From: an uncultured Bacilli bacterium
Lineage (GTDB): Bacteria; Bacillota_I; Bacilli_A; RFN20; CAG-826
Length of the DNA stretch: 36,689 bases
Direction of reading: 5' to 3'
Assembly (NCBI GenBank): GCA_947625975.1
Contig: CANQQL010000012.1
Coordinates: forward strand, 1 to 36,689
Numbering within the stretch: the stretch's first letter is position 1; the number at the start of each line of letters is the position of its first letter. This document shows, piece after piece, positions 8,516 to 15,690 of the stretch. Under the pieces are notes generated by a model. It was given only the letters and a program-made list of their open reading frames with translations, did not search any database and was not told where the DNA came from. The position numbers and the translations under genes were made by a program.

Positions 8516-9469
8516 ATGGAAGATATTCTAACGTTAGCAAGAAAAGCAATTTCTGGAGATGCTATTGCTCAATGCAATTTAGGACTTTGCTATGAACAAG
8601 GAAACGGAGTCAGACAAGATTATAATGAAGCATTTAAATGGTATTCTCTAGCGGCTCAAGGGGGAAATATTCCTGCAATATTTAATGTAGGACTTTGTTA
8701 TTATTATGGACGAGGCGTAGCAAAAAATTATAATGAAGCGGCGAAATGGTATCAGTATGCTGCTTCAAATGGTTTCGCACGTGCACAAAATGATTTAGGT
8801 CTATGCTATGAACAAGGTAAAGGTGTTCCCCAAAGTTATTTTGAGGCGGCAAGATGGTATTCTCTTGCAGCTCAACAAGGATATGCCATAGCCCAATGTA
8901 ATTTAGGCTCATTTTATGAAAATGGTCGTGGCGTAGAAAGAAACTATTATCTAGCCGTGGAATGGTATAAAAGATCTGCAAATCAAGGTAATGCACGTGC
9001 CCAAAATAATTTAGGTGTATGCTATGAAAAAGGTAACGGTGTCCCAAAAAGTTACTTTGAAGCAGTAAAATGGTATTCTCTTGCCGCTCAACAAGGACAC
9101 GCCCAAGCTCAATATAATTTGGGATGCTGCTATGATTTTGGAAAAGGTGTAATGAAAAATCATTATGAAGCATTTAGATTATATGACTTAGCTGCCAGGC
9201 AAGGGTATGCTAAAGCTCAATATAATTTAGCTCTTTGTTATGCCGATGGAGAAGGCACATCACAAAATTACGCACAAGCTGTTTATTGGTATCAAAAAGC
9301 TTCGGAGCAAGGATTGGCCATGGCTCAATGTAATTTGGGTGTATGCTATGAAAACGGAAACGGAGTAAGAAAAGATTTATCTATGGCCGTTTATTGGTAT
9401 CGAATGGCAGCACAAAATGGTGATCAAACCGCGAAAGAAAATTTAAGGAAATTAGGATATCGTTTATAA
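8516..9469 (+). CDS. Sel1-repeat protein, 8 repeats
   Basis: This 317-aa soluble protein is a 13-residue N-cap, exactly eight 36-residue Sel1-like repeats (14-301) and a 16-residue C-cap. Each repeat follows the pattern GxAxAQxNLGxCYxxGxGVxxxYxEAxxWYxxAAxx. No signal peptide or membrane segment is present, so it is probably cytoplasmic. Sel1/TPR-like superhelices are protein-protein interaction scaffolds; the partner is unknown. Seven of the eight repeats carry Cys in the LGxCY position. It has an AAAGGAG ribosome site and is followed 37 nt later by a paralogue with the same N-cap (MEDI.TL.RKA), so the pair arose by tandem duplication. Confidence 0.9.
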   Translation: MEDILTLARKAISGDAIAQCNLGLCYEQGNGVRQDYNEAFKWYSLAAQGGNIPAIFNVGLCYYYGRGVAKNYNEAAKWYQYAASNGFARAQNDLGLCYEQGKGVPQSYFEAARWYSLAAQQGYAIAQCNLGSFYENGRGVERNYYLAVEWYKRSANQGNARAQNNLGVCYEKGNGVPKSYFEAVKWYSLAAQQGHAQAQYNLGCCYDFGKGVMKNHYEAFRLYDLAARQGYAKAQYNLALCYADGEGTSQNYAQAVYWYQKASEQGLAMAQCNLGVCYENGNGVRKDLSMAVYWYRMAAQNGDQTAKENLRKLGYRL

Positions 9470-9506
9470 AATTAAAAATTTTTCATAAAAGGAGAAGAAT
9501 AAGTAA

Positions 9507-10238
9507 ATGGAAGATATAGAAACCTTAATAAGAAAAGCTGGAAACGGAGATCCCGTAGCACAATGTAATTTAGGCTTATGCTATTACAAGGGAGACGGAG
9601 TTAGACAAGATTATACTCAAGCCTTAAATTGGTATTATAAAGCCGCACAAGGAGGAAATTTGCCTGCGCATTATAATATAGGACTTTGTTATTACTATGG
9701 AAAAGGTTTAGTAAAAAATTATTATGAAGCTGTGAAATGGTTTCAATATGCTGCATTACGTGGATATAGATTTGCCCAATATATGTTGGGTTTTTGCTAT
9801 GAAAATGGAAATGGTGTGATGCAAGATGATTATGAATGCTTTAAGTGGTATGAAAAGGCTGCCGAACAAGGGCATCCTAAAGCGCAATATAGATTAGCCT
9901 TATGCTATGCATATGGTGATGGAACTTCGAAAAATATGTATAATGCCATTTATTGGTTCACAAAAGCTGCAGACCAAGGAAATGCTGATGCACAATTTTG
10001 TTTGGGTGTTTGCTATGAAAATGGAAATGGTGTCATACAAAATTATTATGAGGCATTTAGGTGGTATAAAAAAGCTGCAGATCAAGAAAATGCCGATGCG
10101 CAATGTAATCTTGGTGTTTGTTATGTAAAAGGATACGGTGTGGCAAAAAATGTATCTACTGCTGTATACTGGTTTCGCTTAGCAGCACAAAATGGTAGCA
10201 AAATTGCAGAAGATAATTTAAAAGTACTTGGATATTAA
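9507..10238 (+). CDS. Sel1-repeat protein, 6 repeats
   Basis: This paralogue of the preceding gene is 243 aa: a 13-residue N-cap, exactly six 36-residue Sel1-like repeats and a 14-residue C-cap. All six repeats carry Cys in the LGxCY position. The caps and first two repeats match the upstream protein closely, while the middle repeats differ, consistent with duplication followed by loss or gain of whole repeats. It has no signal peptide. The AAAGGAGAAG ribosome site is good, and a terminator-like hairpin follows. Probably co-transcribed with its neighbour, and probably a cytoplasmic interaction scaffold with an unknown partner. Confidence 0.9.
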   Translation: MEDIETLIRKAGNGDPVAQCNLGLCYYKGDGVRQDYTQALNWYYKAAQGGNLPAHYNIGLCYYYGKGLVKNYYEAVKWFQYAALRGYRFAQYMLGFCYENGNGVMQDDYECFKWYEKAAEQGHPKAQYRLALCYAYGDGTSKNMYNAIYWFTKAADQGNADAQFCLGVCYENGNGVIQNYYEAFRWYKKAADQENADAQCNLGVCYVKGYGVAKNVSTAVYWFRLAAQNGSKIAEDNLKVLGY

Positions 10239-10260
10239 TTTTTAGTTTATTTAAAACAAA

Positions 10261-10309
10261 TAGAAAATCTTCTAAATGGTGAGAAAGAAGAGATGATTTC
10301 TAGTTTTTT
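10261..10309 (+). terminator. Probable terminator after the Sel1 pair
   Basis: An outer stem (TAGAAAATC with GATTTCTA, one bulge) encloses TCTTCT paired with AGAAGA, and a six-T run follows at 10304-10309. The large, imperfect stem makes this less certain than the other terminators here. Confidence 0.5.
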
Positions 10310-10396
10310 CTTGCACTCATCTCGCATTCACTTTCATCTAATGTTTTATTTTTTTTATGTTACTTTATTTTTATCAATAATTTATATCAAACTTAA

Positions 10397-10423
10397 TTAG
10401 CAATTCTCTTGACAGAGTGCTAA
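10397..10423 (+). promoter_or_regulatory. CIRCE element 1 (HrcA operator)
   Basis: TTAGCAATT-N9-GAGTGCTAA matches the CIRCE inverted repeat (TTAGCACTC-N9-GAGTGCTAA) with two mismatches, both in the left arm. The likely -35 hexamer TTGACA (10409-10414) lies inside its spacer. Confidence 0.9.
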
Positions 10424-10436
10424 ATATGATTAAAAT
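10409..10436 (+). promoter_or_regulatory. Sigma-A promoter of htpG
   Basis: A consensus -35 TTGACA (10409-10414) lies 16 bp before TAAAAT (10431-10436). A TATAAT at 10436-10441 is better in sequence but 21 bp away. The promoter is embedded between and within two CIRCE elements, so HrcA binding should block it. Confidence 0.7.
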
Positions 10437-10440
10437 ATAA

Positions 10441-10467
10441 TTAGCAGTTCGACAATAAGAGTGCTAA
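10441..10467 (+). promoter_or_regulatory. CIRCE element 2 (HrcA operator)
   Basis: TTAGCAGTT-N9-GAGTGCTAA is a second CIRCE inverted repeat with a perfect right arm, ending just before the AAAGGAG ribosome site of htpG. Its spacer contains TTCGACA, which also reads as a 0A-box core on the minus strand. Confidence 0.9.
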
Positions 10468-10479
10468 AGGAGAAAACTT

Positions 10480-12399
10480 ATGAAAGAAACAAAAGAATTT
10501 CAAACAGAATCTAAAGAAATTTTACAATTAATGATTAATTCCATCTATAGTAATCAAGAGATCTTCCTACGTGAATTAATAAGTAACGCTAGTGACGCTA
10601 TTGATAAATACAAATTCAACGCTATTAAAAGCGAAGGTAAACTACCACTTATAGACCATGAAATACGATTAGCTATTGATAAAGATAAAAGAACATTAAC
10701 TATATCTGATAATGGCATTGGAATGACTAAAAATGATTTGATAAATAATTTAGGCACCATTGCAAAAAGCGGTAGCAAAGCGTTTGTGAAAAAACTAAAA
10801 GAGGCCAAAGATCAGAAAGATTTTAATATTATCGGACAATTTGGTGTCGGATTTTATAGTGCATTTATGGTTGCCGAAAAAGTAGAAGTACTTACCAAAA
10901 CCATAAATGGCAAAGCCTATTTATTTACAAGTGATGGAAAAGATTCTTATACTATCGAAGATGCTACCAGAGATAATAACGGAACCACCATTACCGTATT
11001 TTTAAAGAAATCGACTAAAGAAACAAATTATGATAATTTTTTAAATGAATATACGATTAAAAATATTGTCAAACACTATAGCGATTATATTCGTTATCCA
11101 ATTAAAATGCTTTGTTCGCATCAAAAGAACAAAGTCGATGAAAACGGCAAAGCAATAGAAAACGAATATGAAACGATATCTGAAGATGAAACTTTGAATT
11201 CAATGATTCCTTTATGGAGAAGAAATAAAAATGAAGTTAAAGAAGAGGAATTAGATTCATTTTATAGAGAAAAGTTTAATGACAATGAAAAGCCATTAGT
11301 GTCTTTATTTGTCCGTGTTGATGGAAATATAACTTACGATAGCCTTATTTTTATTCCAAGCCACATTCCATATGATCTTTATAGCGATAGCTATGAAAAA
11401 GGTTTGGAATTATATAGCAAAGGTATTTTTATAAAAGAAAAATGTCAGGAATTAGTTCCGGATTATTTAAAATTTATAAAAGGTTTGGTTGATTCACCTG
11501 ATTTCAATTTAAATATATCTAGAGAAATTCTCCAACAATCACCAATGATTAAGAAAATAAGCGAAAATATCGAAAAGAAAATTGTCGCCCGTCTTGGTGA
11601 ATTAATGAAAGAGGACTTTGATAAATATGTGAAATTTTTTGAAGCCTTCGGAGAACATTTAAAATTCGGTATATATTCTTCCTATGGAGGCAAAAAAGAT
11701 TTATTGGAAAATTTGTTAATATATCACTCGTTACTTAATGACGATAAATATATTTCTCTAAAAGAATATAAAGAAAAAATGCCTGGTGAACAAAAATACA
11801 TTTATTATGTTTCCGGTGAATCTTTAGAAGCAATTAAGTTACTTCCGCAAATTGAAAAATATCGTAAAAATGGTATAGATGTCTTATTACTGGATAAAAG
11901 AATTGATGAATTTGCAATAATGATGATGCACGATTTTGACAAAGTGGAATTTAAGTCAATTACTACCGAATCCGCAAATGAAGCGAGTGAGGAAGAAAAA
12001 AATAAGATAGAAGAAATATCTAATACTAATAAGCGTTTATTGGATACTCTTAAAGATGCCTTAAAAGGTGAAGTTGATAATGTAGTAATTTCTTCCAAAT
12101 TGGTGGATGCTCCAGTTTGTTTAACTACCAAAGACGGTCTATCGCTAGAAATGGAGAAAACTTTGAATGAACAACCAGGAATGGAAGAAGAAGTAAAGGC
12201 ACAAAAAATTCTTGAGTTAAATCCCGAACATGAAATCTTTAAAGTTTTAGCAGATAATCAAAACGATGATGATTTAATCAAAGAATTTGCCTCCGTTCTC
12301 TTTGATGAAGCGATGCTTTTGGAAGGTAGAGAAATAAAAAATAAAGGTGACTTTATATCCAAACTAAATAATTTGATGATTAAGGCTTTAAAAAAATAA
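10480..12399 (+). CDS. htpG: Molecular chaperone HtpG (Hsp90)
   Basis: This cytoplasmic ATP-dependent Hsp90 chaperone has 639 aa, the family length. The N-terminal GHKL ATPase domain shows LRELISNASDAIDK (30-43, catalytic Glu32, Mg-binding Asn36), DNGIGM (77-82) and the lid and G-loop GQFGVGFYSAFM (119-130). The middle domain contains LNISREILQQSPMIKKI, with the conserved Arg that contacts ATP. The C-terminal dimerisation domain is acidic and lacks the eukaryotic MEEVD. The gene stands alone, preceded by a double CIRCE operator and followed by a strong terminator. It is therefore predicted to be HrcA-repressed, unlike Bacillus subtilis htpG, which is not in the HrcA class. Confidence 0.96.
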   Translation: MKETKEFQTESKEILQLMINSIYSNQEIFLRELISNASDAIDKYKFNAIKSEGKLPLIDHEIRLAIDKDKRTLTISDNGIGMTKNDLINNLGTIAKSGSKAFVKKLKEAKDQKDFNIIGQFGVGFYSAFMVAEKVEVLTKTINGKAYLFTSDGKDSYTIEDATRDNNGTTITVFLKKSTKETNYDNFLNEYTIKNIVKHYSDYIRYPIKMLCSHQKNKVDENGKAIENEYETISEDETLNSMIPLWRRNKNEVKEEELDSFYREKFNDNEKPLVSLFVRVDGNITYDSLIFIPSHIPYDLYSDSYEKGLELYSKGIFIKEKCQELVPDYLKFIKGLVDSPDFNLNISREILQQSPMIKKISENIEKKIVARLGELMKEDFDKYVKFFEAFGEHLKFGIYSSYGGKKDLLENLLIYHSLLNDDKYISLKEYKEKMPGEQKYIYYVSGESLEAIKLLPQIEKYRKNGIDVLLLDKRIDEFAIMMMHDFDKVEFKSITTESANEASEEEKNKIEEISNTNKRLLDTLKDALKGEVDNVVISSKLVDAPVCLTTKDGLSLEMEKTLNEQPGMEEEVKAQKILELNPEHEIFKVLADNQNDDDLIKEFASVLFDEAMLLEGREIKNKGDFISKLNNLMIKALKK

Positions 12400-12410
12400 A
12401 TAATTTTTAG

Positions 12411-12435
12411 GATGAGTTATTACTCATCTTTTTTT
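12411..12435 (+). terminator. Terminator after htpG
   Basis: A perfect stem GATGAGT/ACTCATC (12411-12417 with 12422-12428) with a tetranucleotide loop is followed by a run of seven T. Confidence 0.92.
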
Positions 12436-12464
12436 ATTTTATCAAGAATTATCAAAATATCATC

Positions 12465-12471
12465 TTCGACA
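12465..12471 (-). promoter_or_regulatory. Candidate Spo0A box upstream of the SirA-like gene
   Basis: TTCGACA is the reverse complement of the 0A-box core TGTCGAA. If TAAAAT (12493-12498) is the -10 hexamer, transcription would start near 12504 and the box would sit at about -33 to -39, replacing a -35 hexamer. Spo0A-activated promoters commonly have this layout. The 7-mer also occurs by chance in coding DNA here, so the call rests on position. Confidence 0.45.
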
Positions 12472-12514
12472 CTTTTTGACATAAAATAGATATAAAATTA
12501 TGTCGGTGATTAAA

Positions 12515-12871
12515 ATGAAATATGAAATATACTTTATTACAAGCGAATTTAAAGAGTTAGTGGATGAAAAAATTCTACGAGTCATGTTAGACATCAAAGA
12601 AGATGAATTTTATAAGAAGCAAATTTCTTATTTCTTTTTAAAACCGAAAAAAGAAGAAATATATAATTTACTTAATGCAAAGCTTAAATCACGCGATGAC
12701 ATAATAATTGATGAAGATATAGTTTTATTTAAGAATCAAATAACAGGTGAAAGTGCTAAGTTATTCTACGATGCCAATAACTTTTATATGAATTGCCAAA
12801 ACCGCCAAAATCCTCTTTTAATTGCATTAATTGCCAAATACAATGTCTTGCTTTACGAAGTACAAGAATAA
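12515..12871 (+). CDS. Small hypothetical protein, possibly SirA-like
   Basis: This 118-aa soluble, acidic protein starts at the second ATG (12515), which has a GGTGAT ribosome site 6 nt upstream. An earlier ATG at 12500 has none and would overlap the likely promoter. The opening MKYEIYFITSEF, a KKQISYFFLKPK segment and a C-terminal half that alternates strands and helix recall the layout of SirA, the sporulation inhibitor of DnaA in Bacillus, which is about 30 residues longer. The resemblance is from memory and weak. Context adds some support: a candidate 0A box precedes it, and in Bacillus sirA is a direct Spo0A target. It may instead be an unrelated lineage-specific protein. Confidence 0.6.
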   Translation: MKYEIYFITSEFKELVDEKILRVMLDIKEDEFYKKQISYFFLKPKKEEIYNLLNAKLKSRDDIIIDEDIVLFKNQITGESAKLFYDANNFYMNCQNRQNPLLIALIAKYNVLLYEVQE

Positions 12872-12883
12872 ATTTATCTTTAC

Positions 12884-12912
12884 TTGACAAGAAATATCTT
12901 TTGTTTGATAAT
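12884..12912 (+). promoter_or_regulatory. Sigma-A promoter of the asp23-nusB operon
   Basis: TTGACA (12884-12889) and GATAAT (12907-12912) are separated by an ideal 17 bp. Transcription would start near 12919, at the first base of a hairpin. It is the only clear promoter before the run of genes reaching spoIVB. Confidence 0.82.
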
Positions 12913-12918
12913 ATCAGC

Positions 12919-12939
12919 GTTTATATTTATAATATAAAC
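12919..12939 (+). other. 5'-terminal mRNA hairpin before asp23
   Basis: GTTTATAT (12919-12926) and ATATAAAC (12932-12939) form a perfect 8-bp stem with a 5-nt loop. It starts at the predicted transcription start and ends right at the AGGAGTGA ribosome site. Such 5'-end stems can protect mRNA or affect ribosome loading. Confidence 0.55.
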
Positions 12940-12954
12940 AGGAGTGATTTTTTT

Positions 12955-13287
12955 ATGGCCCAATATATATTTATTGATAATTATAACAAATTCGGAACTA
13001 TGGCTTTATCTCGTACTATTTTTGAACAAATAGTGCATACTGTTGTCGACAATGTTATCAATCACTCAAACACTAATGGCGAGAAGAAGCGTTTAATTTT
13101 AAATTCACCTGCCAAAGTTACAATTAAAAACAACCAAGTTTTCATTCGCGTTGATGTAACTATTTCCGCTCATGAGAATGTGTCTTCCATTTGCCGTACA
13201 TTGCAAGAAGAAATTGCCGCAGCGTTAACTGCACAAACAGAGCTTGTACCATTTAGAATAGACATTAAGGTTTCCAACATTAAATAA
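12955..13287 (+). CDS. Asp23/Gls24 family protein
   Basis: This 110-aa protein belongs to the Asp23/Gls24 (DUF322, YqhY-type) family: an extended strand segment (AKVTIKNNQVFIRVDVTISA) followed by an amphipathic helix and a closing strand (VPFRIDIKVSNIK). The ATG at 12955 is chosen because a strong AGGAGTGA site precedes it and a promoter and leader hairpin lie upstream; the frame stays open further 5' but without a ribosome site. In Bacillus, yqhY lies next to nusB as it nearly does here; its role is unclear but is linked to lipid metabolism and envelope. Here accB and accC are absent upstream. Confidence 0.85.
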   Translation: MAQYIFIDNYNKFGTMALSRTIFEQIVHTVVDNVINHSNTNGEKKRLILNSPAKVTIKNNQVFIRVDVTISAHENVSSICRTLQEEIAAALTAQTELVPFRIDIKVSNIK

Positions 13288-13760
13288 TGAAAAAAACTTA
13301 TACTTATAGCGAATTACATAATCAGGCTGTAACGTCTTACCATAAAATGATGATGTCTTTTCTTTTTATCGGTATCCTCAATGTAATTGGAGCAATAATG
13401 GGTGTTTTAAAAAATCCTACTTACTTTCCATCGTTAGTAAGTAATGTCCTGCTTTTTCATCTTCTTAGTAATTATATTACAAACATTATATTAAGAACAT
13501 TAGTCAATGGCGCAATTAGTATGGTGTTTAGTGCAATTTTTTTAGTTATTTGGGTCTTGACTAAAAATGGCAATTTGAAAGCCATAATAATAGGACTTGT
13601 TCTTTACTTTATTGACACTATTTTGCTGTTAATCTTTCAATTTGACAATAATTTTTTGATACCTCAGCTTTTACTTCATATTCTTATGATAGTCTTTATT
13701 GGCGTTGGTATCGCTAATTACTATCATATATTTGCCATTGAAAAAAAATTTAAGAAGTAG
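13287..13760 (+). CDS. Small multi-spanning membrane protein
   Basis: This 157-aa protein starts in the TAATG overlap with the Asp23-family gene and is thus translationally coupled. It shows about four hydrophobic membrane segments (roughly 22-42, 72-92, 96-116 and 125-147) with a charged N-terminus (MKKTYTYSELHNQ) and a basic C-terminal tail (IEKKFKK). I recognise no family. It separates the Asp23 gene from nusB, which are direct neighbours in Bacillus. Some Asp23-family proteins are membrane-anchored through a small integral protein (AmaP in Staphylococcus). A similar partnership is possible here, but there is no sequence proof. Confidence 0.75.
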   Translation: MKKTYTYSELHNQAVTSYHKMMMSFLFIGILNVIGAIMGVLKNPTYFPSLVSNVLLFHLLSNYITNIILRTLVNGAISMVFSAIFLVIWVLTKNGNLKAIIIGLVLYFIDTILLLIFQFDNNFLIPQLLLHILMIVFIGVGIANYYHIFAIEKKFKK

Positions 13761-13774
13761 TGAGGTTTTGCATT

Positions 13775-14182
13775 ATGACAACATCAAGAAATGTTAATCA
13801 AGAAAAAGCTATGACAATTATATATGATGCTTTAACCTATGATCACATGGGTATAAATTATGATATTACTGAGTTAATTAGCAATGTATTAAAAGAGACA
13901 TACGACGATTCTGATTTTTACGTGAAAGAAGTTGTAATAAAAGCTCTACTACATAAAGAAGAGATTATTGCGGTCATTGAACCAAATCTCAATAAATGGA
14001 AATTTAATCGTTTAACACGCTTAGCCCAAGCTATTCTTTTACTTTCTTACGCTCATTTCTATTATGTTAAAGAGGTAGATAAGGCTGTTGTAATAGATAT
14101 TGCTGTTCACTTATCAAAAAAATTCTTAGACGAGGACGATTATAAATTCGTTAATGCAGTCCTTGATAAAATTATCTTATGA
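13775..14182 (+). CDS. nusB: Transcription antitermination factor NusB
   Basis: This 135-aa all-helical RNA-binding protein pairs with NusE (S10) in rRNA antitermination. The C-terminal half carries the family signature: FNRLTRLAQAILLLSYAHF, then VDKAVVIDIAVHLSKKF and KFVNAVLDKI. The ATG at 13775 is chosen because GTGAGG (13760-13765) serves as its ribosome site; a GTG in that tract would be an unlikely start. The gene overlaps xseA by 4 nt (ATGA) and ends in TGA, showing that TGA is a stop in this genome. Its place before xseA matches Bacillus, except that folD is missing. Confidence 0.92.
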   Translation: MTTSRNVNQEKAMTIIYDALTYDHMGINYDITELISNVLKETYDDSDFYVKEVVIKALLHKEEIIAVIEPNLNKWKFNRLTRLAQAILLLSYAHFYYVKEVDKAVVIDIAVHLSKKFLDEDDYKFVNAVLDKIIL

Positions 14183-15435
14183 ATATTTCCTATATCAGTG
14201 TTAAAGATGTAAATGAGCGTATTAAATTTTTAGTTCAAAACGATTCAGAATTAAATAATCTTGTTGTTAAAGGAGAAGTAAGCAGTCTTACTGACCGTGG
14301 ACATATATATTTAAATCTAAAAGACAAAGAAGGATATACTTTAAAAGCAATTTTATTTAAAGGATATCAAGCACAAATTGGATACATTCCTCAAATTGGC
14401 GATGAAGTCTTACTCTATGGATCAATCGAAGTTTACGCTCCTAGCGGGACCTATCAATTAATAGTTCGTGATTGCCTGTTATTTGGCGAAGGTGCACGAT
14501 TAATCGAGTTAGAAAAATTGCGAAAGAAATTGCAAAGTGAGGGGCTCTTTGACGATAGCCATAAATTAATCGTTCCAAAATATCCTACAAAAATTGCGAT
14601 AGTAACCGCAAGAAGTGGTGCGGCAATTCATGATATCACCAAAAACATTATAAAGCGCTACCCGATTGTTGAGATTTTGTTTTTTAATACTTCAGTACAA
14701 GGAGAAAAGGCACCATCAGAGATTGTTAGTGCCCTAAATAAGGCCATTAGAGCGCATCCAAGCGTAATAATCCTTGGACGTGGAGGTGGCGACAAAGAAG
14801 ATTTAAATGCTTTCAATGATGAAAATTTGGTTCGCACTATTTATAAATCTAATATACCAATCATCTCTGCAGTTGGTCATGAATCCGATTATACACTTAC
14901 TGATTATGTTGCCGACTTAAGAGCCTCTACTCCAACCGATGCTGCCATAAAAGCAACACCGAATATGCATGATATTTTCTTGACACTTTCTGATAAAAAA
15001 TTGCTCTTAGATAGTAAGATTAAAAAATTGTTTCTGGAATATCAACACCGTATTGATATTTTGAAAAATCTTCCGTTCTTTAAAAATCCCATGAGTTACT
15101 ACACTAACATTGTTACCCATATTAAAGAAAGTAGCAGAAGACTTAATGAATCGATTACTCATAAATATAATACTTATCTCCATCAATTAGAAATTTTTGA
15201 AGAAAAATTAAATAATAGATTAGAGCTTATGTTAAGGGGCAAATATCATAGTTTAGAAAATATTCGAACTAAGCTTTTATCAATTAATCCTAAAGAATTA
15301 CTAAATAGAGGATATAGTCTCACATATAACAATGATTATTTAGTAACGACACTAGATGATGTAAATATCGCTGACACCTTAAAAATTGTTTTAAAAGATG
15401 GTACAATAATAACTAAAGTTATCAAAAAGGAATAA
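14179..15435 (+). CDS. xseA: Exodeoxyribonuclease VII large subunit
   Basis: This 418-aa protein is the large subunit of the single-strand-specific nuclease ExoVII. It has an N-terminal OB-fold DNA-binding domain (about 1-100, with LVVKGEVSSLTDRGHIYLNLKD), a catalytic domain with the conserved ARSGAAIHDI, ILGRGGGDKEDLNAFNDE and AVGHESDYTLTDYVADLRASTPTDAA blocks in sequence, a long coiled coil (about 270-370) and a short C-terminal strand domain. Its start overlaps the nusB stop by 4 nt, so translation is coupled. xseB follows 4 nt downstream. Length and motifs are normal. Confidence 0.96.
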   Translation: MNISYISVKDVNERIKFLVQNDSELNNLVVKGEVSSLTDRGHIYLNLKDKEGYTLKAILFKGYQAQIGYIPQIGDEVLLYGSIEVYAPSGTYQLIVRDCLLFGEGARLIELEKLRKKLQSEGLFDDSHKLIVPKYPTKIAIVTARSGAAIHDITKNIIKRYPIVEILFFNTSVQGEKAPSEIVSALNKAIRAHPSVIILGRGGGDKEDLNAFNDENLVRTIYKSNIPIISAVGHESDYTLTDYVADLRASTPTDAAIKATPNMHDIFLTLSDKKLLLDSKIKKLFLEYQHRIDILKNLPFFKNPMSYYTNIVTHIKESSRRLNESITHKYNTYLHQLEIFEEKLNNRLELMLRGKYHSLENIRTKLLSINPKELLNRGYSLTYNNDYLVTTLDDVNIADTLKIVLKDGTIITKVIKKE

Positions 15436-15439
15436 AATT

Positions 15440-15655
15440 ATGGAAAATATGACATTTGAAGAAAAATTAGCACGTTTAGAAAAGATCGTTGCCATGATAG
15501 ATTCTAATACTTTAGGTCTTGAAGAAAGTATGAAACTTTACGAAGAAGGCATATCTTTAATTAAGGAATTAGAAGGAGTATTAGAAGAAGCAAATAAAAA
15601 ATTTAATAATGTGCTAAATAGCGATGATTTAATAAAAGAAGTAGAAAACAAGTAA
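15440..15655 (+). CDS. xseB: Exodeoxyribonuclease VII small subunit
   Basis: This 71-aa helical hairpin protein is the small subunit that binds the XseA coiled coil. The signature FEEKLARLEKIVAMID and a second block NTLGLEESMKLYEEGISL are typical. It follows xseA by 4 nt. An 11-bp TTAGTA repeat array begins 4 nt after its stop. Confidence 0.94.
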   Translation: MENMTFEEKLARLEKIVAMIDSNTLGLEESMKLYEEGISLIKELEGVLEEANKKFNNVLNSDDLIKEVENK

Positions 15656-15659
15656 AAAA

Positions 15660-15681
15660 TTAGTAGAAAATTAGTAAAAGG
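15660..15681 (+). repeat. TTAGTA 11-bp array, 2 units
   Basis: Two 11-bp units (TTAGTAGAAAA, TTAGTAAAAGG) lie between xseB and dxs. The array starts 4 nt after the xseB stop and runs into the AAAGGA ribosome site of dxs. The same unit and exact spacing recur at 22461 and 27583. Confidence 0.75.
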
Positions 15682-15690
15682 ATTTAAAAA

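Noticed and set aside
8682-9173. A 163-codon leftward frame inside the first Sel1 gene
   Set aside because: It is an antisense shadow created by the repetitive coding sequence; it lacks a ribosome site, and the rightward Sel1 repeats fully explain the region.
8555-10200. Regular 108-bp spaced DNA similarity resembling an array or satellite
   Set aside because: The period equals 36 codons and follows the Sel1 protein repeats; the DNA units are diverged and coding, so this is not a CRISPR or non-coding repeat.
12793-12954. N-terminal extension of the Asp23-family gene
   Set aside because: The frame is open but overlaps the previous gene, the promoter and the leader hairpin; the strong ribosome site points to the ATG at 12955.
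14180-14182. Mycoplasma-type code with TGA as Trp
   Set aside because: nusB and xerD end in TGA at sensible positions, and Trp is encoded by TGG throughout.
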